The notes beneath the pieces were generated by a model. That model searched no databases and had not been told where the DNA came from. It was given only the letters and a program-made list of their open reading frames with translations. Below are positions 32,399 to 44,926 of a DNA stretch of 64,000 nt, piece by piece (the first letter of the stretch is position 1; each line of letters begins with the position of its first letter). This DNA is from Euptelea pleiosperma (lineage: Eukaryota > Streptophyta > Magnoliopsida > Ranunculales > Eupteleaceae), in the NCBI GenBank assembly GCA_035048495.1, contig CM068544.1, positions 14,068,138 to 14,132,137 of the forward strand. Direction: 5' to 3'. A program made the position numbers and the translations under genes.

Positions 32399-34555
32399 TC
32401 AATTTTTGGGTCATCCTTTGATGACTGTCTGAACCATCTAGGGCTTGTACTTCACCGCTGTCAGGACAAGCGACTTGTCCTCAATTGGGAGAAATGCCAC
32501 TTCATGGTGAAGAAGGGCATTGTTCTGGGACATGTCATTTCCCATCAGGGCATTGAGGTCGACAAAGCTAAAATCGATATCATCTCGACCTTGCCCATTC
32601 CTAAGTCCGTACGTGACATCCGTTCCTTTTTGGGACATGGAGGATTCTATAGGCGATTCATCAAGGACTTCTCTCAAATCGCTCGACCTCTGTCCCATCT
32701 TCTGGCTAAAGATAGTCCTTTCGACTTTAATGCTGACTGTGTCAAGGCATTTGAGCGTCTCAAATCTGAGCTCAATACTGCGCCCATTATCCGTCCTCCG
32801 GACTGGACTCTACCTTTCGAGGTAATGTGCGATGCTTCTGACTACGCGTTAGGTGCCGTGCTAGGGCAGAGAGTTGACAAAAGGTCACACGTGATCTACT
32901 ACGCGAGCAAAACTCTTAACTCTGCCCAAATGAATTACTCTACCACTGAGAAAGAACTCCTGGCGGTAGTCTTCGCCCTTGATAAATTCCGTCAGTACCT
33001 CTTAGCCACTAAGGTGGTTGTGTACACTGATCATGCAGCCCTTCGTTATCTCATGTCGAAAAAGGAAACCAAACCTCGATTAATTCGATGGATTCTCTTA
33101 CTGCAGGAATTCGACCTCGAGATTAAGGATAAGAAAGGAACTGAGAATGTAGTGGCTGATCACTTGTCTAGACTGACTTTAGAGTCATCCTTCAACACCC
33201 AGCCCATCCCTGAAACCTTTCCAGACGAACAACTGTTCGCCATCTCTGTTAATCCTTGGTATGCTGACATTGTCAACTACCTTGTCACCGAAGAAATGCC
33301 TTCACACTGGTCAAAACAGGACCAAAACCAATTCCTAGCAAGAGTTAAGTACTACTCTTGGGATGACCCTTATTTGTATAAATACTGTCCTGACCAGATC
33401 ATTCGTCTCTGTGTCCCTGAGTCGGACCAACTCAATATCTTGTCCTCGTGTCATGACCAACCTTGTGGTGGTCATTTCAGTACTAAGAAAACTGCAGAAA
33501 AAGTTCTGCAATGCGGATTCTACTGGCCCACATTATTTAAAGATGCCCATATCTACAGCAAAACTTGTCCTAATTGCCAGCATCTAGGCCGCATCTCCCA
33601 GAGGAACATGATGCCCCTAACTCCCATCCAGGTCGATGAAATATTTGACATCTGGGGCATCGACTTCATGGGCCCCTTCCCCGTTTCCTATGGTTTTGAG
33701 TACATTCTCCTTGCGGTAGACTATGTCTCCAAATGGATAGAAGCCATTCCCACCAAGACCAATGACCACAAAGTAGTGGTCAAATTCCTAAAGGAGTTCA
33801 TCTTTGCTCGATTCGGTGCCCCTAAGGCCATCATTAGTGATGGGGGCACCCATTTCTGCAATAGGATATTCGAGAAATTAATGAAAAAGTATGGGGTAAC
33901 CCACAAGGTTGCCCTAGCTTATCATCCGCAGACTAGTGGTCAAGTGGAGGTTTCTAATCGTCAGATCAAGCAGATCTTGGAGAAGACAGTCAATACCACA
34001 CGTAAAGACTGGTCTACTCGTCTAACTGATGCTTTATGGGCATACAGAACTGCCTACAAGACCCCACTCAATATGTCTCCCTATCGTCTGGTCTTTGGGA
34101 AACCCTGTCATCTTCCGGTAGAGATTGAACATCGTGCCCTGTGGGCCATTAAGAAGCTCAACTTCGACCTAGACTCCGCAGGGGAGGAGCGGAAACTTCA
34201 AATGAATGAGTTAGAAGAACTCAGAAATGATGCCTACAACTTGTCCAAGAATTACAAAGCCAAAATGAAGTGGATACATGACAAGAGCATCCTCAAAAAA
34301 GAGTTCCATCCAGGACAGAAGGTCCTTCTTTATAATTCTCGTCTCCATCTCTTCCATGGGAAACTGAAATCTAGGTGGACCGGTCCTTATACGGTCACAG
34401 CAGTCACACCCTTTGGGGCAATCACTATTGAGGATCCCAAGGATCACTCCTCATTCCAGGTAAATGGCCAGCGTCTTAAACAGTTCCATGAACTTGACGT
34501 ATTATTCATTCAGACTTTTGAGATCGAGCTCATCGATCCTGTCTATGTCGACTGA
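32399..34555 (+). pseudogene. pol: RT C-terminal part, RNase H and integrase of B
   Basis: Continuation of pol after S, open without a stop to 34555; the first ATG is at 32504 and residue numbers are from it. RT thumb/connection comes first ([28 protein letters not shown]). RNase H is at about 105-230 ([47 protein letters not shown]). Integrase follows, with an HHCC zinc region (ending CPNCQHLG) and the catalytic residues Asp387 (GIDFMGP), Asp446 (SDGGTHF) and Glu482 (GQVEVSNR), giving the expected D,D35E spacing. A basic C-terminal domain ends at 683. No chromodomain. The domains look intact, but they are separated from the RT active-site half by S. Confidence 0.93.
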
Positions 34556-34589
34556 TGATCCACTCAGTCTCCTGTGCTCCAGCTTGGTT

Positions 34590-34608
34590 GGGGGTGCCTG
34601 TCACCCCC
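34590..34608 (+). other. Conserved 3' hairpin 1 in B
   Basis: Stem GGGGGTG/CACCCCC, loop CCTGT, 35 bases after the pol stop. Confidence 0.7.
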
Positions 34609-34845
34609 GTTGTGTCTGGCTGAAGACGTAAAACTTAGCTCTTTCGGAAAGGCAATTCCGGTATTCCTAGAGTACATGAGTCTCATGCATTTGTTATTAC
34701 TGTTATATCTCTGGAAATGCAGGTACATTCATTCTTCCGATCATCAGGTACCACACACTGTCGAGTTTCTACTGACTTGGTAACATCCTCCCTGATCCTT
34801 TGCATCATCATCACCGATTTTTCAACATTTTATGTCCCGGTCATG

Positions 34846-34863
34846 AGCACCGAGGACGGTGCT
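34846..34863 (+). other. Conserved 3' hairpin 2 in B
   Basis: Stem AGCACCG/CGGTGCT with loop AGGA, identical to A and J. Confidence 0.7.
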
Positions 34864-36941
34864 GTATTTTGGTTGGGGGTGGGGTATTTACCAAAACTCA
34901 TGTCTTCAAAAAAAAAAAAAAAAAAAAACAAACAAAATATATATATTTTTTGGGGGCGATTTCCGATGTTCTCCAAAAGTTTTCTAGAATTGCAAAAATG
35001 TGTCAAATACCCTGACTTTGATTAGCTAAAAACCTTCGTTAAGTCAGTATTGAGGATGTCAATTTTTGTTTAAAAGTTAGCATCGAGTCAAGTCAGGCGT
35101 GACTATAGCATATTTGAAAACTCAGAAAAACTCAGATTTGGCACGATTATACACTATCAACATCAGAGTCATCCTAAGTTTTGAAACTCCAGAGATCCTA
35201 TGAGAATGATTGTGGAGACCTAACCCAGTGAGTTTTCGAGCCTTTAATCATTTCAGAGAGTTATACAATAATCCTGAGTCAATGGATGACTCACTATTCT
35301 TCATGCCCGCAATATTCGTTGAGAGATCTCATTATCTTTTGCTTCGATCATAAAACTCGGAACGACATCAACATTGGATTACTACGACAGAACCTTCTTT
35401 ATATCCAATCAAGACAATATACATGATAGTGTAAACCCTAGAAAATGATTTAGGCCATTTTTTCTGAACCATTCAGCCTTTTTACTCACCTGAATTATAC
35501 TTCACTAGAAACCCCTTGAACCTTTCTATAAAAGCCTTTTATTTGCAAACCCATCAACCTAAAATCCAGTCCAGCTACGAAACATGACTGGCTACCCTTA
35601 TTTTGAGATGGACAAAAGAATAACTGATGTGGGTGTACCGTGAAAAAAAAAGTAAAGAAGAAGAATCAAAAGGAAAAGAAAGTGATTCAAGATGAAAACA
35701 AAATATGAAAAGAAAGTATGAAGAAGAGCTGAAAAGAAATTGAACAGTCTCAGAAATATCAAGAAAAAGAGAAAAATACGAAAAAAGGAAAAAGAACCAG
35801 ATAATGGTGTTACGCCGCAGGAAAAATTCAAGAAAATGGCAATATCCTCTCAAGATCTTTGAAATCCTGTATACCTTTATTTTTCTACACCTGACCTAAG
35901 CCTCATTACAACCCAGGAAAGTCCTACTTGATTCTAGGATAGCACGATCATAAAATGTGGAGATTGGAGAAAGAGAAGCTATAGAGTTTGATCTAACGTT
36001 CCCGAGTGAGGTGGTATTCCAATCATGAGATCTTCTTCTGTTAAAGATGTCCTTCCTTCAAATAAAACATATGTGAGATCTTTTGCCTCTTTATATTAAA
36101 TACATCTCCTCACATATAAATTGAGAGAAAAGAAGAAAACCCTTCTTGTGTGATTCTATTCTGAGTGCTAAACATGTGAGATTTGAGGTCAAGGCATAAA
36201 AACTTAGAGGTGATCTAAAAATCTTTACTGTCGGATGATGAGAATGTTGAGCACACACACACGCAGAGTCTGACTATTCTGGGTCATGATTATCAGTCTG
36301 TAGTCTTGCCAAGACTCTCCAACTCTTCGCTAGCACGTAACTATTTTTGCATCCATTCAATTATTTGACGAACGATGTTTTCCCTGAGCTAATATGAAAA
36401 AGTGTGCAGCATGTGCAGAGCCCTTTTAAGCTCATTTATTTCACACTAATTGCCAAGGATTGGCAATATGCTGGTTGGGGGTTATGATATTCGCTCAAAA
36501 GTGCTTATTTTAAGCAATTATCCTGTTAGCGTTATTACATTCTCCCACGTTAAAATACTCTATTTATCTACTTTTCTACGTAAGAGTCTCTTTTGTTGCG
36601 TAGAACACACTTTTCTGGACGAAATGGTATATTTGCATGCATTAAACACATTTTTGGAAGTCTAGACATTGAGTCGTTTTGATAAAGTCTCATTACGCGC
36701 TTCTTCTATCGCAGGAAACCCCGATGGGACAATTCTCGAGAATGCGGGCCCACAACTGACTGCTAGAGCCTTGGATCAAAGTATAAAGAGCTAGTGGACT
36801 TAGAAAAGAAGATATGAGCCAAGAACGGAAAGAGCCTGAGAGTCAGAAAGCCTGAGGGAAGATCAAAAGAGAAGGAGAGCCAAACTCTCCAAGAAGAAAT
36901 TAAGGAGAATAAAGCTCAATCGACTAACACAAGATGAAGAC

Positions 36942-36996
36942 TTGACTAGTTGGTGAAGCTTGCAGAAGACCAAGTCAAAGATCAGGGTTCAAGACC
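36942..36996 (+). other. tRNA-like A box/B box region in B 3' LTR
   Basis: TTGACTAGTTGG (36942-36953) resembles a Pol III A box and GGTTCAAGACC (36986-36996) a B box, 32 nt apart as in a tRNA. AGGG/CCCT could form a T-arm stem. No acceptor stem is visible, so this is not a tRNA gene. The region recurs in the other LTR copies that span it. Confidence 0.5.
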
Positions 36997-37970
36997 CTCT
37001 GCTAGCATTTTTCTCTTTATTTTGTAATATTTTCTCTCTCCTCTCTCCTCCCTCAAATCTACGACCTACCTTGTCCAAATTCCATCGCCCAATCATCACT
37101 GTCCATCTCTACTGTACAATCGCTCAGTCAATCCCCCGATCATCCATCTCACCATCTCTTAAAATCCAATGGCCCTCATCACTTCATGATTTAATCCTAT
37201 GGGCCTAAGCCAAGATGAGATGCGAGCCCATTAGCTGTGATCCACAGCCCAGCCATTTTAGTGGACCCCTCAACCCTAGATATTTCTTAAATGATTTTTA
37301 AAAGAGGCATGTTTTTAAAAGAGGAATATCCTATTGCCATAAAATGATTTTTTGAACAAAACTAGGAAGCTTACCAAATTAGAATTTCTTTTTTTTGAAA
37401 AGCTTTATCTTTATGGGTCCACTTAAACGGCTAGAACCATTGAAGGGAAGGGATAGCCCTTAAAAGATATTAGAAATCATGGGTTTCTAATATAGAAACC
37501 CACGGTTTCTATTGTGGGCAGCATGTTCTTCAAGTGAAAAAGAAGAAAAACCCAAGCCGTCCTCCCCAACTTCTCCCTCTCCAAGCCGTTAGACTCTCTC
37601 TCCCACTCTACACATCAGCTCTCCCATTCACCAAGCCGTCCACCTCTTCTTCCATTCCATCTCCCTTCACTCTCCTCATTCCCTCCATAAAACCCTAACG
37701 CCTCCCTCATTCCTCCCTGGTGCATCACCTCCTCTCTCCCATACATTCTCTCGAAGAAAAAAAAAAAAAAGAGAAAAAAAGAAAGAAAGAGAAGAAGAGA
37801 AGAGATGGTGAGATCTGCACTTTCCCCAGCGCCTCCACCTCGCCTTCACATTCCACTTCACTGGCAGCAACAGCAACGTCTTCAAGGTTGCAAGCACCCC
37901 TGCAACCTCCCTCTCGTTATCTCCTCCACACCGCCCAAATAAAAGAAAAAAAAAAAAATTTTCAAGATCA

Positions 37971-37995
37971 CCGGAGTTGCAGGTTGCAACTCCGG
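37971..37995. repeat. LTR palindrome in B 3' LTR
   Basis: Same as the 5' LTR copy. Confidence 0.9.
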
Positions 37996-39441
37996 CAACC
38001 TCCATTAACTCCGGCCACCTGTTGCTGATCACCTACCTCTTCCCCCTCTCGCTAGCAACCACAACGAAGCTGCTCCTCTTGCCATTTTTCTCCACCGATC
38101 CCCCCTGCATCTTCATCTTCTCCACCATTATCTCACCGTGCACCTCATCAAAAACCAGAAAAAAAAAGAGAAAGAGAAAAAGAAAGGAAAGAGAGAAGAG
38201 AAGAGAAGAGAGGAGGAGAGGACTCCTACCTGCTGGAGTGCAAGCCCAGCTCGCCCCCCCCTTCCTCGTTGCTGCCTCTTGCAACGCCTCCACACAGACA
38301 GCATCTCCATCCACCGCCTCTACCGCCCTACAGCCTGCACCACCGTTGATCCAACCTCCATTCACCAACAGCACAACCGTGCTTCTCCATCACCTTCAGC
38401 TTCACAGCCCCATCACCCTACAGATCTGCCTCCATAGTTCGCTGTCATTCCTCCGGGTTCATCCTCCACCTGCTGGCCAAACCAGCAACACACCCCTAGC
38501 CTCATTCATCTCCCTCTCCAGCCTGTCATCCTTGTGAGAAGAGCTGTGTTGCTCCACCTTGCCGCTGTGCGCACCATCACTACCGTCCCCCTACTGCCAC
38601 CATCGTCCCCAGCCACTTGGCCAAGCCGTCAAAACCCCTCTCCCTCACTTCACCGTTCTCTCTCTCTGTCAGAAGAAAAGAAACCCAAAAGAAAAAAAAA
38701 AAAAAAAAAAAAAAGGGGAAGAGTTAATAGAGAAGAAGAGAGGAGGAAGCCGACTTGCTCCTCACCTTGCAGGCCACTACAACATCAGCCACCACCATCC
38801 AGCCGCTCTCTCCTTTGGCCGATCCTAATCACTTAGGGTAAGTGGTCATGAGTTTTCTTTTTCTCTCTAGATCTCTCTTAGTCTCTTTTCTCTCTCTTGT
38901 TTTATTTTTCTCTCTCTTTAATTGTCACTTTCTCTCTCTAGACCTTTCTAGCATCACTTTCTCTCTCCCCCATATTTTCTCTCTCTAGGATAGCCTTCTT
39001 CGATATTTCTCTCTCTACATTTTCTCATTTCTCTCTCTAATTTTTATGGCTTTCTTGGTTAATTTTTGAATTTAATTTGATTTTGTAAGACTCATTGAGG
39101 ATGAATAAAATTATTATTTTTGCATTTGTTAGTTTACTTTTGTGTTTTTGGTTGTATGTGGTAATTTCTCTCTCTAAAAATCACTAAGAATGTTTTAAAT
39201 CCATCACCATTCTCACCTCTCCATGTTTTCTTGATAAAAATCCGTCATTTCATGTCGTTGAATTACGCACACTAACCCCGAGTGCGGACGATACCCGACA
39301 CGAGCCACTGTACAACCCTGTGATTTTTGCAGGATTTGAGTGAACAAGATTCGGATAATTACAAAAATTGTTGATTCTAGCCACTGTAACCGACACGAGC
39401 CACTGTAACCAACGACGCGGAAAAAACCTACTTTCACCGCT

Positions 39442-40677
39442 GCAACTCCGCCAGGCACCGCCCCTTACCGCTACACCGCTGGTCCCTGTTCCTCCGCCAG
39501 CCACTTGCTCTGCCTCTGCCATCACCACTAGGCCGTCACTTCCTTCTTTGGACGGCTTCATCTCCTCCATGTTATCATCTCTCATTGCCGCTGCAAATCC
39601 ACCACGCACCAGCAACTCTTGATCTCTCCATTGCTTCTTCTCTCTCGACTTCTACAAAGCTACCATCACCAGTTCGGGTTCCACCGTGTAAGCCATTCAT
39701 CCACCTCTTCACCAGCAAGAACTACTTGCTGTATCCGACCTGTGGTGCTCTAAACACCACAACCTGCAACTCCGGTCGGAAACACCTCCCCCATCTCCGT
39801 TCACCACCTGTGCACCGCTCTTCTCCCTGGACAGACCAGCAAACCACGACCTTGGTCATGCACTCTTTCGTTGCTGGACACACCATACCAGCAACTCTCA
39901 CCGGCACTCACCTCCTTGCAAAGTCACCACCGTCCCTAGTTCACCATCATGCAACATCACCTTCTTCAACGGTGTTGTTTCTCCTTCACCTAACAGAAAA
40001 ATTCCATGGCTAGCAAGCACGGTGTGGTCGGGCCCACCATCATGGTCGAGCTCCCCCTTCAATGGTCCATCTCCGATCCTTCTCCCAATGGTAAGTGGTA
40101 AGCATTTTTTCTCTCTACTTTTCTCACTTTCTTTCTCTAGATATCCCTTTCTCTCTCTAGGGTTCTATATCTATCACTTTCTTTCTCTTGTTTCTCACTC
40201 TAAAAACCCTTATTCTCTATCATTCTCTCTCTAAGGTTCCTCTACTTCTATCTTTCTCTCTCTAAAAATCTCTCTCTTTAGTTAGTTTTTTTTTTTTTGC
40301 TTTTTAGTATATAGTTTCTCGTTCAATCAATGTACGCACATTTATTTATTTCAATCAATAACATGGTTTCCTTTAAATGCAGTGTCTTCTTGTTGATTAT
40401 TTCCTATACTTTCAGTAGTTGATAATTTCTCTCTCTAAAAATAAAAAAATAATGTTTCAAAATCCAATTTCATCTCTCTCATCTCTCCATGAATTTTTGG
40501 CAATTTTTTTATTATAATCGTTCTTTGATTTGTATGAGCTAACCCCGAGTGCGGATCGACATCCGACACGAGCCACTGTGCAAAATAGACTATTTTACAG
40601 GTTAAAAGTCTCGGATAATTAAAAATGTGTTGAAATTAGGGTTTCCGATTCAACGACACGGAAAAACCCTAGTTTCA
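39442..40677 (+). mobile_element. Solo LTR C, second part
   Basis: Continues C after B, from CT-rich leader through TTTCTCTCTCTAG blocks (40105-40290) to the terminus CCTAGTTTCA, followed by GCACG (40678-40682). No gene seen. Confidence 0.92.
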
Positions 40678-40682
40678 GCACG

Positions 40683-41403
40683 CCGGAGAAGAAGGAGATG
40701 AAAGAGAAGGAAGGAAGAAAGAGGAAATGATGAGAGGAATGGGGGGGCCTAGGGTTTTTTCTATTTAATGAGAGAAACTGTGGGTTTCTCCCTTAGAAAC
40801 CCACGGTTTGTAAAAAGAATTTTTTATTTTTTATTTTTTTATTTAAATTTTTTTTGAGGAATGATTTAGTGGGTTGCGGGCTCGGGCTCAAGATTTATGG
40901 GCCGTTTGGCCATGAGGTTTGTGGGCCTCTTGCGAGGCCGTGGGTTAGGATGCGTTTGGTCGCCAAGTGGAAAAAATGCATTTTTCTTAAAAGCCCTTTC
41001 TTTTGAAATAATCAAACATGCTCTCAAGGTTTTGAATCGGAGCTAAGTGATGAGGGCCCTCTGATGATGTGAAATGATGGTAGGTTGTTGGATGATGAGA
41101 TAGGGTGCTCACTCGATCAATCGGATGATCGACCGATTGATCAAATGTTAGGGATGAATAATCGGATGGTCAGATGGTAGATCGGATGGCGTTCGAATGG
41201 TGAATTTGATGGATGATGGTGATAGGTTAAGGAGAGAGAGTTGGTTAGAGCTAGGAGAGAGAAAATTAGGATTTTGAGAGAGGAGAGAGAATTAGGGGAG
41301 TTGAGAGAGAAAATGTTAGAAAATGGAGAGAAAATCACTAGCAGAGGGTCTGGAACCGTGGTCTTCACTGTGTCCCTCCTCACACTTCACCAGCAGAGCA
41401 GAC
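40683..41403 (-). mobile_element. LTR copy G, segment 4
   Basis: G after C. It contains an inverted repeat CTGTGGGTTTCT/AGAAACCCACGG at about 40770-40807, a region similar to the reverse of D at 7270-7400, and the tRNA-like region (about 41345-41395). L interrupts it at 41404; the next bases of G would lie beyond the window. Confidence 0.75.
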
Positions 41404-43570
41404 TGAAAGTAGGGTTTTTCTATGTCGTCAATTCGAAAACCCTAACTTCAACAATATTTGTAAAATCTGATTATCTGCAAAATTTAACTTGTATAGCAGT
41501 TCGTGTCAGATGTCGAACCGCACTCAGTGTGAGTTAGCGCAATAAGGAATTAAAGTTGACAAATAATATACAGAGAGATGAGAATTGTGGAAAGATGAGA
41601 AGGGCAAGTCGATTTAAAAGCAACATTCATTTGAGATTCAGAACACGAAAATATCAAAATCAAACTTCATTAATCATCAAAGAGTGCATACATAAAATAA
41701 AATAACAGAAATAAAGAAAGCATGTAAAGGGTTGGGAGATGAAGAGGTAAGGGAAAGAAACGTTCATTGAGATCTTGGAGCTAAGGGCGCTACCGATCAA
41801 GAAGAGGATCGTCCAAGACTTCAATGAATGCTTCAATCAAGAGAAGGGTTTTGACAGAGAAGCATCCCATGACCTTTGGAGCTAAGGCACTACCGATCAA
41901 GAAGGGGACCGTCCAAATTTCATGGAATGCTGCTCAATCATGACAATCCACATCGGATCTTACCAGCCGACAAGGTAGATGTGAATTGGCAAATGTACGA
42001 TGATGTGCCCTAAGAAGCTCACATTTTCACTAGCCGAAAGGAGTCAGCCAAGTGAATGGCGATCGGCCTGAGAATGTAGTAAGAGAAAATCACTAACTCT
42101 AGAGAGAGAAAGTGAGGGTTGAGACACAGGTTTAGGGATGAGACGTCCCTTCCATGTCCGTTAGAGAGAGAAGAGATCTAGAGAGAAAAAGGAAAAGAAG
42201 AGAGAGAAAGTACCTCATAGGGAGAAAATACCTTTTGAAACTTACCGGGCGAAGGTTTGGGATCAGCCATGATAGGCCTAGGGAGGAGATTCGTCGAGAT
42301 TCCAGCCGAGTGGTGGTCCAGGCTTGCATGGCCTTGGTATGCATGAAGGTTGCACGCATGTGCATGGCCGTGGTATGCATGAAGGTTGCATCTTTCCTCG
42401 TTGATGGAGGAAGTATTGTTGGTGGAAGCATGGTCAAGGAGAGTGATCACCAGGGGCGAATTTGGTGGTGCTTCAAGGTGTGAAGCTATAGTGGTAGCCC
42501 GATAAAAGTGCCAGCTGACGGTGAAGTTGCAGGCTGCAACTTGTTGAAGGAGGCAGAGACGTTGAAAAGGCAGCAAGGTTGTTGGCTCAATGAAGAGTGG
42601 CAAGAGGGGTGCTGTCCATGTGAGCACTCTGGTGGTTGTGCTTGAGAGATCACCATGGGTGGTGTCTCTAGTTCACCACCGAACTAGATCTGGTTGTGGT
42701 TGAGAGAGTGGCTGTGGAGTGGAGAGGCAACACCTATTTCAGATCTGCCTTTGAGTGGCAAGGTTGTAAAGAGGACGGTGTGCAGTCCAGTAAAGAAGGT
42801 GGTGGTGCACGGTGGTGAAAGCACACTAGTGCACGAGAAGGTTGTCTTTGAGTGAAGGGATGAGGCACTGGTGTTGGGAGAACTTATTGGAACGCCCAGT
42901 GAAGGTCTGCAACCATTAGTTGCAAACGTTTGGAAGAGAAGGGAGCTACTGTGACTGGTGCACCATTGCTGGGTTGAAGAGGTGCTTGAGGAGAAGCCTT
43001 GGACAAGAGAAGATAAGAAGAAGAGGAGGATAGGAGAGAGAAGGTGGATGGTGATTGGCAGTCCGTTTGGACAAGGGAGGAGAAACGATGCTGGAATTGC
43101 AGGTCTAGTTGTGGCAGCAACTGAGTTGCCAGCGATCTAGTGATGGTGAGCAACACCAGATCGTGATGATGGTGGTGATGGCCGGTGCTAATCAAGGAGA
43201 GTTGCAGGTGGATGATGGGATGGGGAGGAGTACCACGTTGAAACGGTGGTGCAGGAGTTGCACGGTGGTGCAAAGTGGAGAGGAAGAGAAGAGAAGAGAA
43301 GGAGTTGCAAGTTTGCAACTCCAGAAACATGGAGTAAAGCATGTGCGTGGCCATTCTTTGGAGAGCAACACCTCATACAACTTGGAGAGGATGGTTTGGA
43401 GCAGTTCTAGGTGGTTCACGGCCATGATAGGTTCGTTGGAGCTTGTGAAGGGGAAAGAAGAAGAAGAAGGAGAGAGAGCAACTCGTTATTAGGGTGATCG
43501 TGAAACCAGGGAGGAGGTAACCCAAATGGAAGAAGGTGGGGAGGAGCCCACGGCTTGGTGAAGGGACTGC
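41404..43570 (-). mobile_element. LTR copy L, visible part
   Basis: Begins TGAAAGTAGGG after CAGAC (41399-41403). It resembles I closely: both have the GAGCTAAGGGCGCTACCGATC repeat units (41780 and 41880 here), the CACTAGCCGAAAGG stretch and a TTACCGGGC-type junction. An imperfect palindrome lies at 43301-43322. M interrupts it at 43571. Minus-strand frames such as 42884-43354 (156 codons) are low-complexity. Confidence 0.75.
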
Positions 43571-44594
43571 TGAAAGTAGGATTTTTTCGCGTCGTTGGTT
43601 ACGGAAACCCTAATTTCAACACATTTTTTATTATCCGAGACTTTTGACCTGTAAAATTAGCACTTTTGCACAGTGGCTCGTATTGGATGTCGATCCGCAC
43701 TCAGGATTAGTCAGATTAGCGCAATAAAGAACATGAAATGATGGATTTTTGCTAGAGATTGTAGAGAGGTGAGAGTGGTGAATACGGTGGATTTAAAATA
43801 TTCTTTTGAAGGATTTTTATAAGGCATTAATAACACATCCACGAAAAGGAAAATAGTGCCAGACAATTATCTATTAAACTGAAATGAGAGAATCCTATAA
43901 CAAAATAACTTTCATTAATCGTCAAAGGAATTACAGTGCCTTTCAAAACAAAACTAATTGAAGTCTTTTAAATTATACTAGAGAGAAAACTAAGAGAGAG
44001 AAAGTAGAGAGTCTAAAATGACCTAGGGAGAGAAAAATAAAGAACTACTCTAGAAAGAGAAAGAAATGACTTAGAGAGAGAAAAAGAAAATAAGAGAGAT
44101 CTAGAGAGAGAGAGCTAGAGAGAGAAAGAGGTCTAGAGAGATAACCTTACCCTTGAAACATACCCGGAGTGCTCGATCGGAGATCAATCATGATGGATTG
44201 GCCCAAAAAGGTTGGAATGGGCCAAAAGTGAGGTTGTGATGGTGAGTGAGGAGCAGCCCCCATGGAGGGTATGACCTCCTTCATTTTCTCCTCTTCTTCT
44301 TCTCTTCTTTTTTTATTTTTCTATTTTATTTGTTTTCTTGGTGAAAACTTTGAAGAAGAAGAGATAGGCGGCTGCTCAAGAGGAGAACAGTTTGAAGATC
44401 TCACGGCCTTAGGTGATCCGATGAGAATGAGGGAGGCCAGACAGTGGAGAAGTTTCAGGCATTTATGAAAGGTTGCAGTGGTTGTGACGCTGTGAAGAAC
44501 AGCAAGTTGGCGATGGTGGTGCAGACTGATAAGGTGGAGCGTAGTCCAGCCGCAAGGATGCAGCAAATGATGAGGCGATGGAGGGGCAGCGCTT
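43571..44594 (-). mobile_element. LTR copy M, visible part
   Basis: Begins TGAAAGTAGGATTTTTTCGCG after ACTGC (43566-43570). It carries AGAGAGAGAAA blocks (43980-44140). I interrupts it at 44595. Confidence 0.75.
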
Positions 44595-44926
44595 TGAAAG
44601 TAAGGTTTTTTCCATGTCGTCAATTCGGAAACCCTAACTTCAACAATATTTGTAAAATCCGATTATTTGCAAAATGTAACTTATATAGTAGTACGTGTCG
44701 GATGTCGATCCGCACTCGATGTGAGTTAGCACAATAAGGAATTAAAACTGACAAATAATATACAGAGAGAAATGAGAATGGTGGAAGAGATGAGAAGGGC
44801 GAGTCGATTTAAAAACAACATTCATTTGAGATTCAGAACACCAAAATATCAAAAACAACTTCATTAATCATCAAAGAGTGCGTACATAAATCAAAATAAT
44901 AGAAATAAAGAAAGCATGTAAGAAAG
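44595..44926 (-). mobile_element. LTR copy I, segment 1
   Basis: Begins TGAAAGTAAGG after CGCTT (44590-44594). It is nearly the same as the start of L and is interrupted by H. Confidence 0.75.

Larger units (their letters stand above)
34556..36484 (+). other. B 3' region and polypurine tract
   Basis: About 1.9 kb non-coding. Many Athila elements carry an env-like ORF here; none is present. It is homologous to A (17491-19466) and J (53328-55285), with hairpins at 34590-34608 and 34846-34863, an A run at 34909-34928, and GGTTGGGGGTTA directly before the 3' LTR as polypurine tract. Short hydrophobic frames on the opposite strand (35575-35853) come from AAAGA-rich sequence. Confidence 0.8.
11680..39436 (+). 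mobile_element. Athila-like Ty3/gypsy element B, full length, with A and S inside
   Basis: Flanked by CCGCT at 11675-11679 and 39437-39441. The 5' LTR is 11680-12466 plus 22249-24409 (2,948 bp, split by A), the internal region is 24410-36484 (split by S at 29727-32393), and the 3' LTR is 36485-39436 (2,952 bp). Order is LTR, PBS, leader, gag, PR, RT, RNase H, IN, 3' region, LTR. Gag-pol identity to the Athila lineage is strong: FMDD RT box, protease active site DLGAS, and RT stretches such as DHFPLPFIDQMLERLAG. No chromodomain and no env-like ORF is present. Confidence 0.95.
36485..39436 (+). mobile_element. B 3' LTR
   Basis: Uninterrupted 2,952-bp LTR; retains the empty A target near 37250-37260. 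It differs from the 5' LTR by scattered substitutions and small indels. Its last 60 bp are rearranged: where the 5' LTR has GGGTTTCCGTAACC, this copy has a duplicated piece containing CGACACGAGCCACTGTAACC (39380-39410). Palindrome at 37971-37995. Confidence 0.95.

Noticed and set aside
27525..34555. Tat/Ogre or chromovirus assignment for B
   Set aside because: There is no second RNase H and no chromodomain; protease DLGAS, FMDD and RT/IN wording fit Athila better.
36450..36665. Recurrent 60-80-codon frame at the LTR 5' end (for example DIRSKVLILSNYPV), seen in B, C, D, H and Q
   Set aside because: It lies upstream of the promoter, has no ATG of its own (the starts come from flanks), and is broken in A and S. 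Nucleotide conservation explains it.
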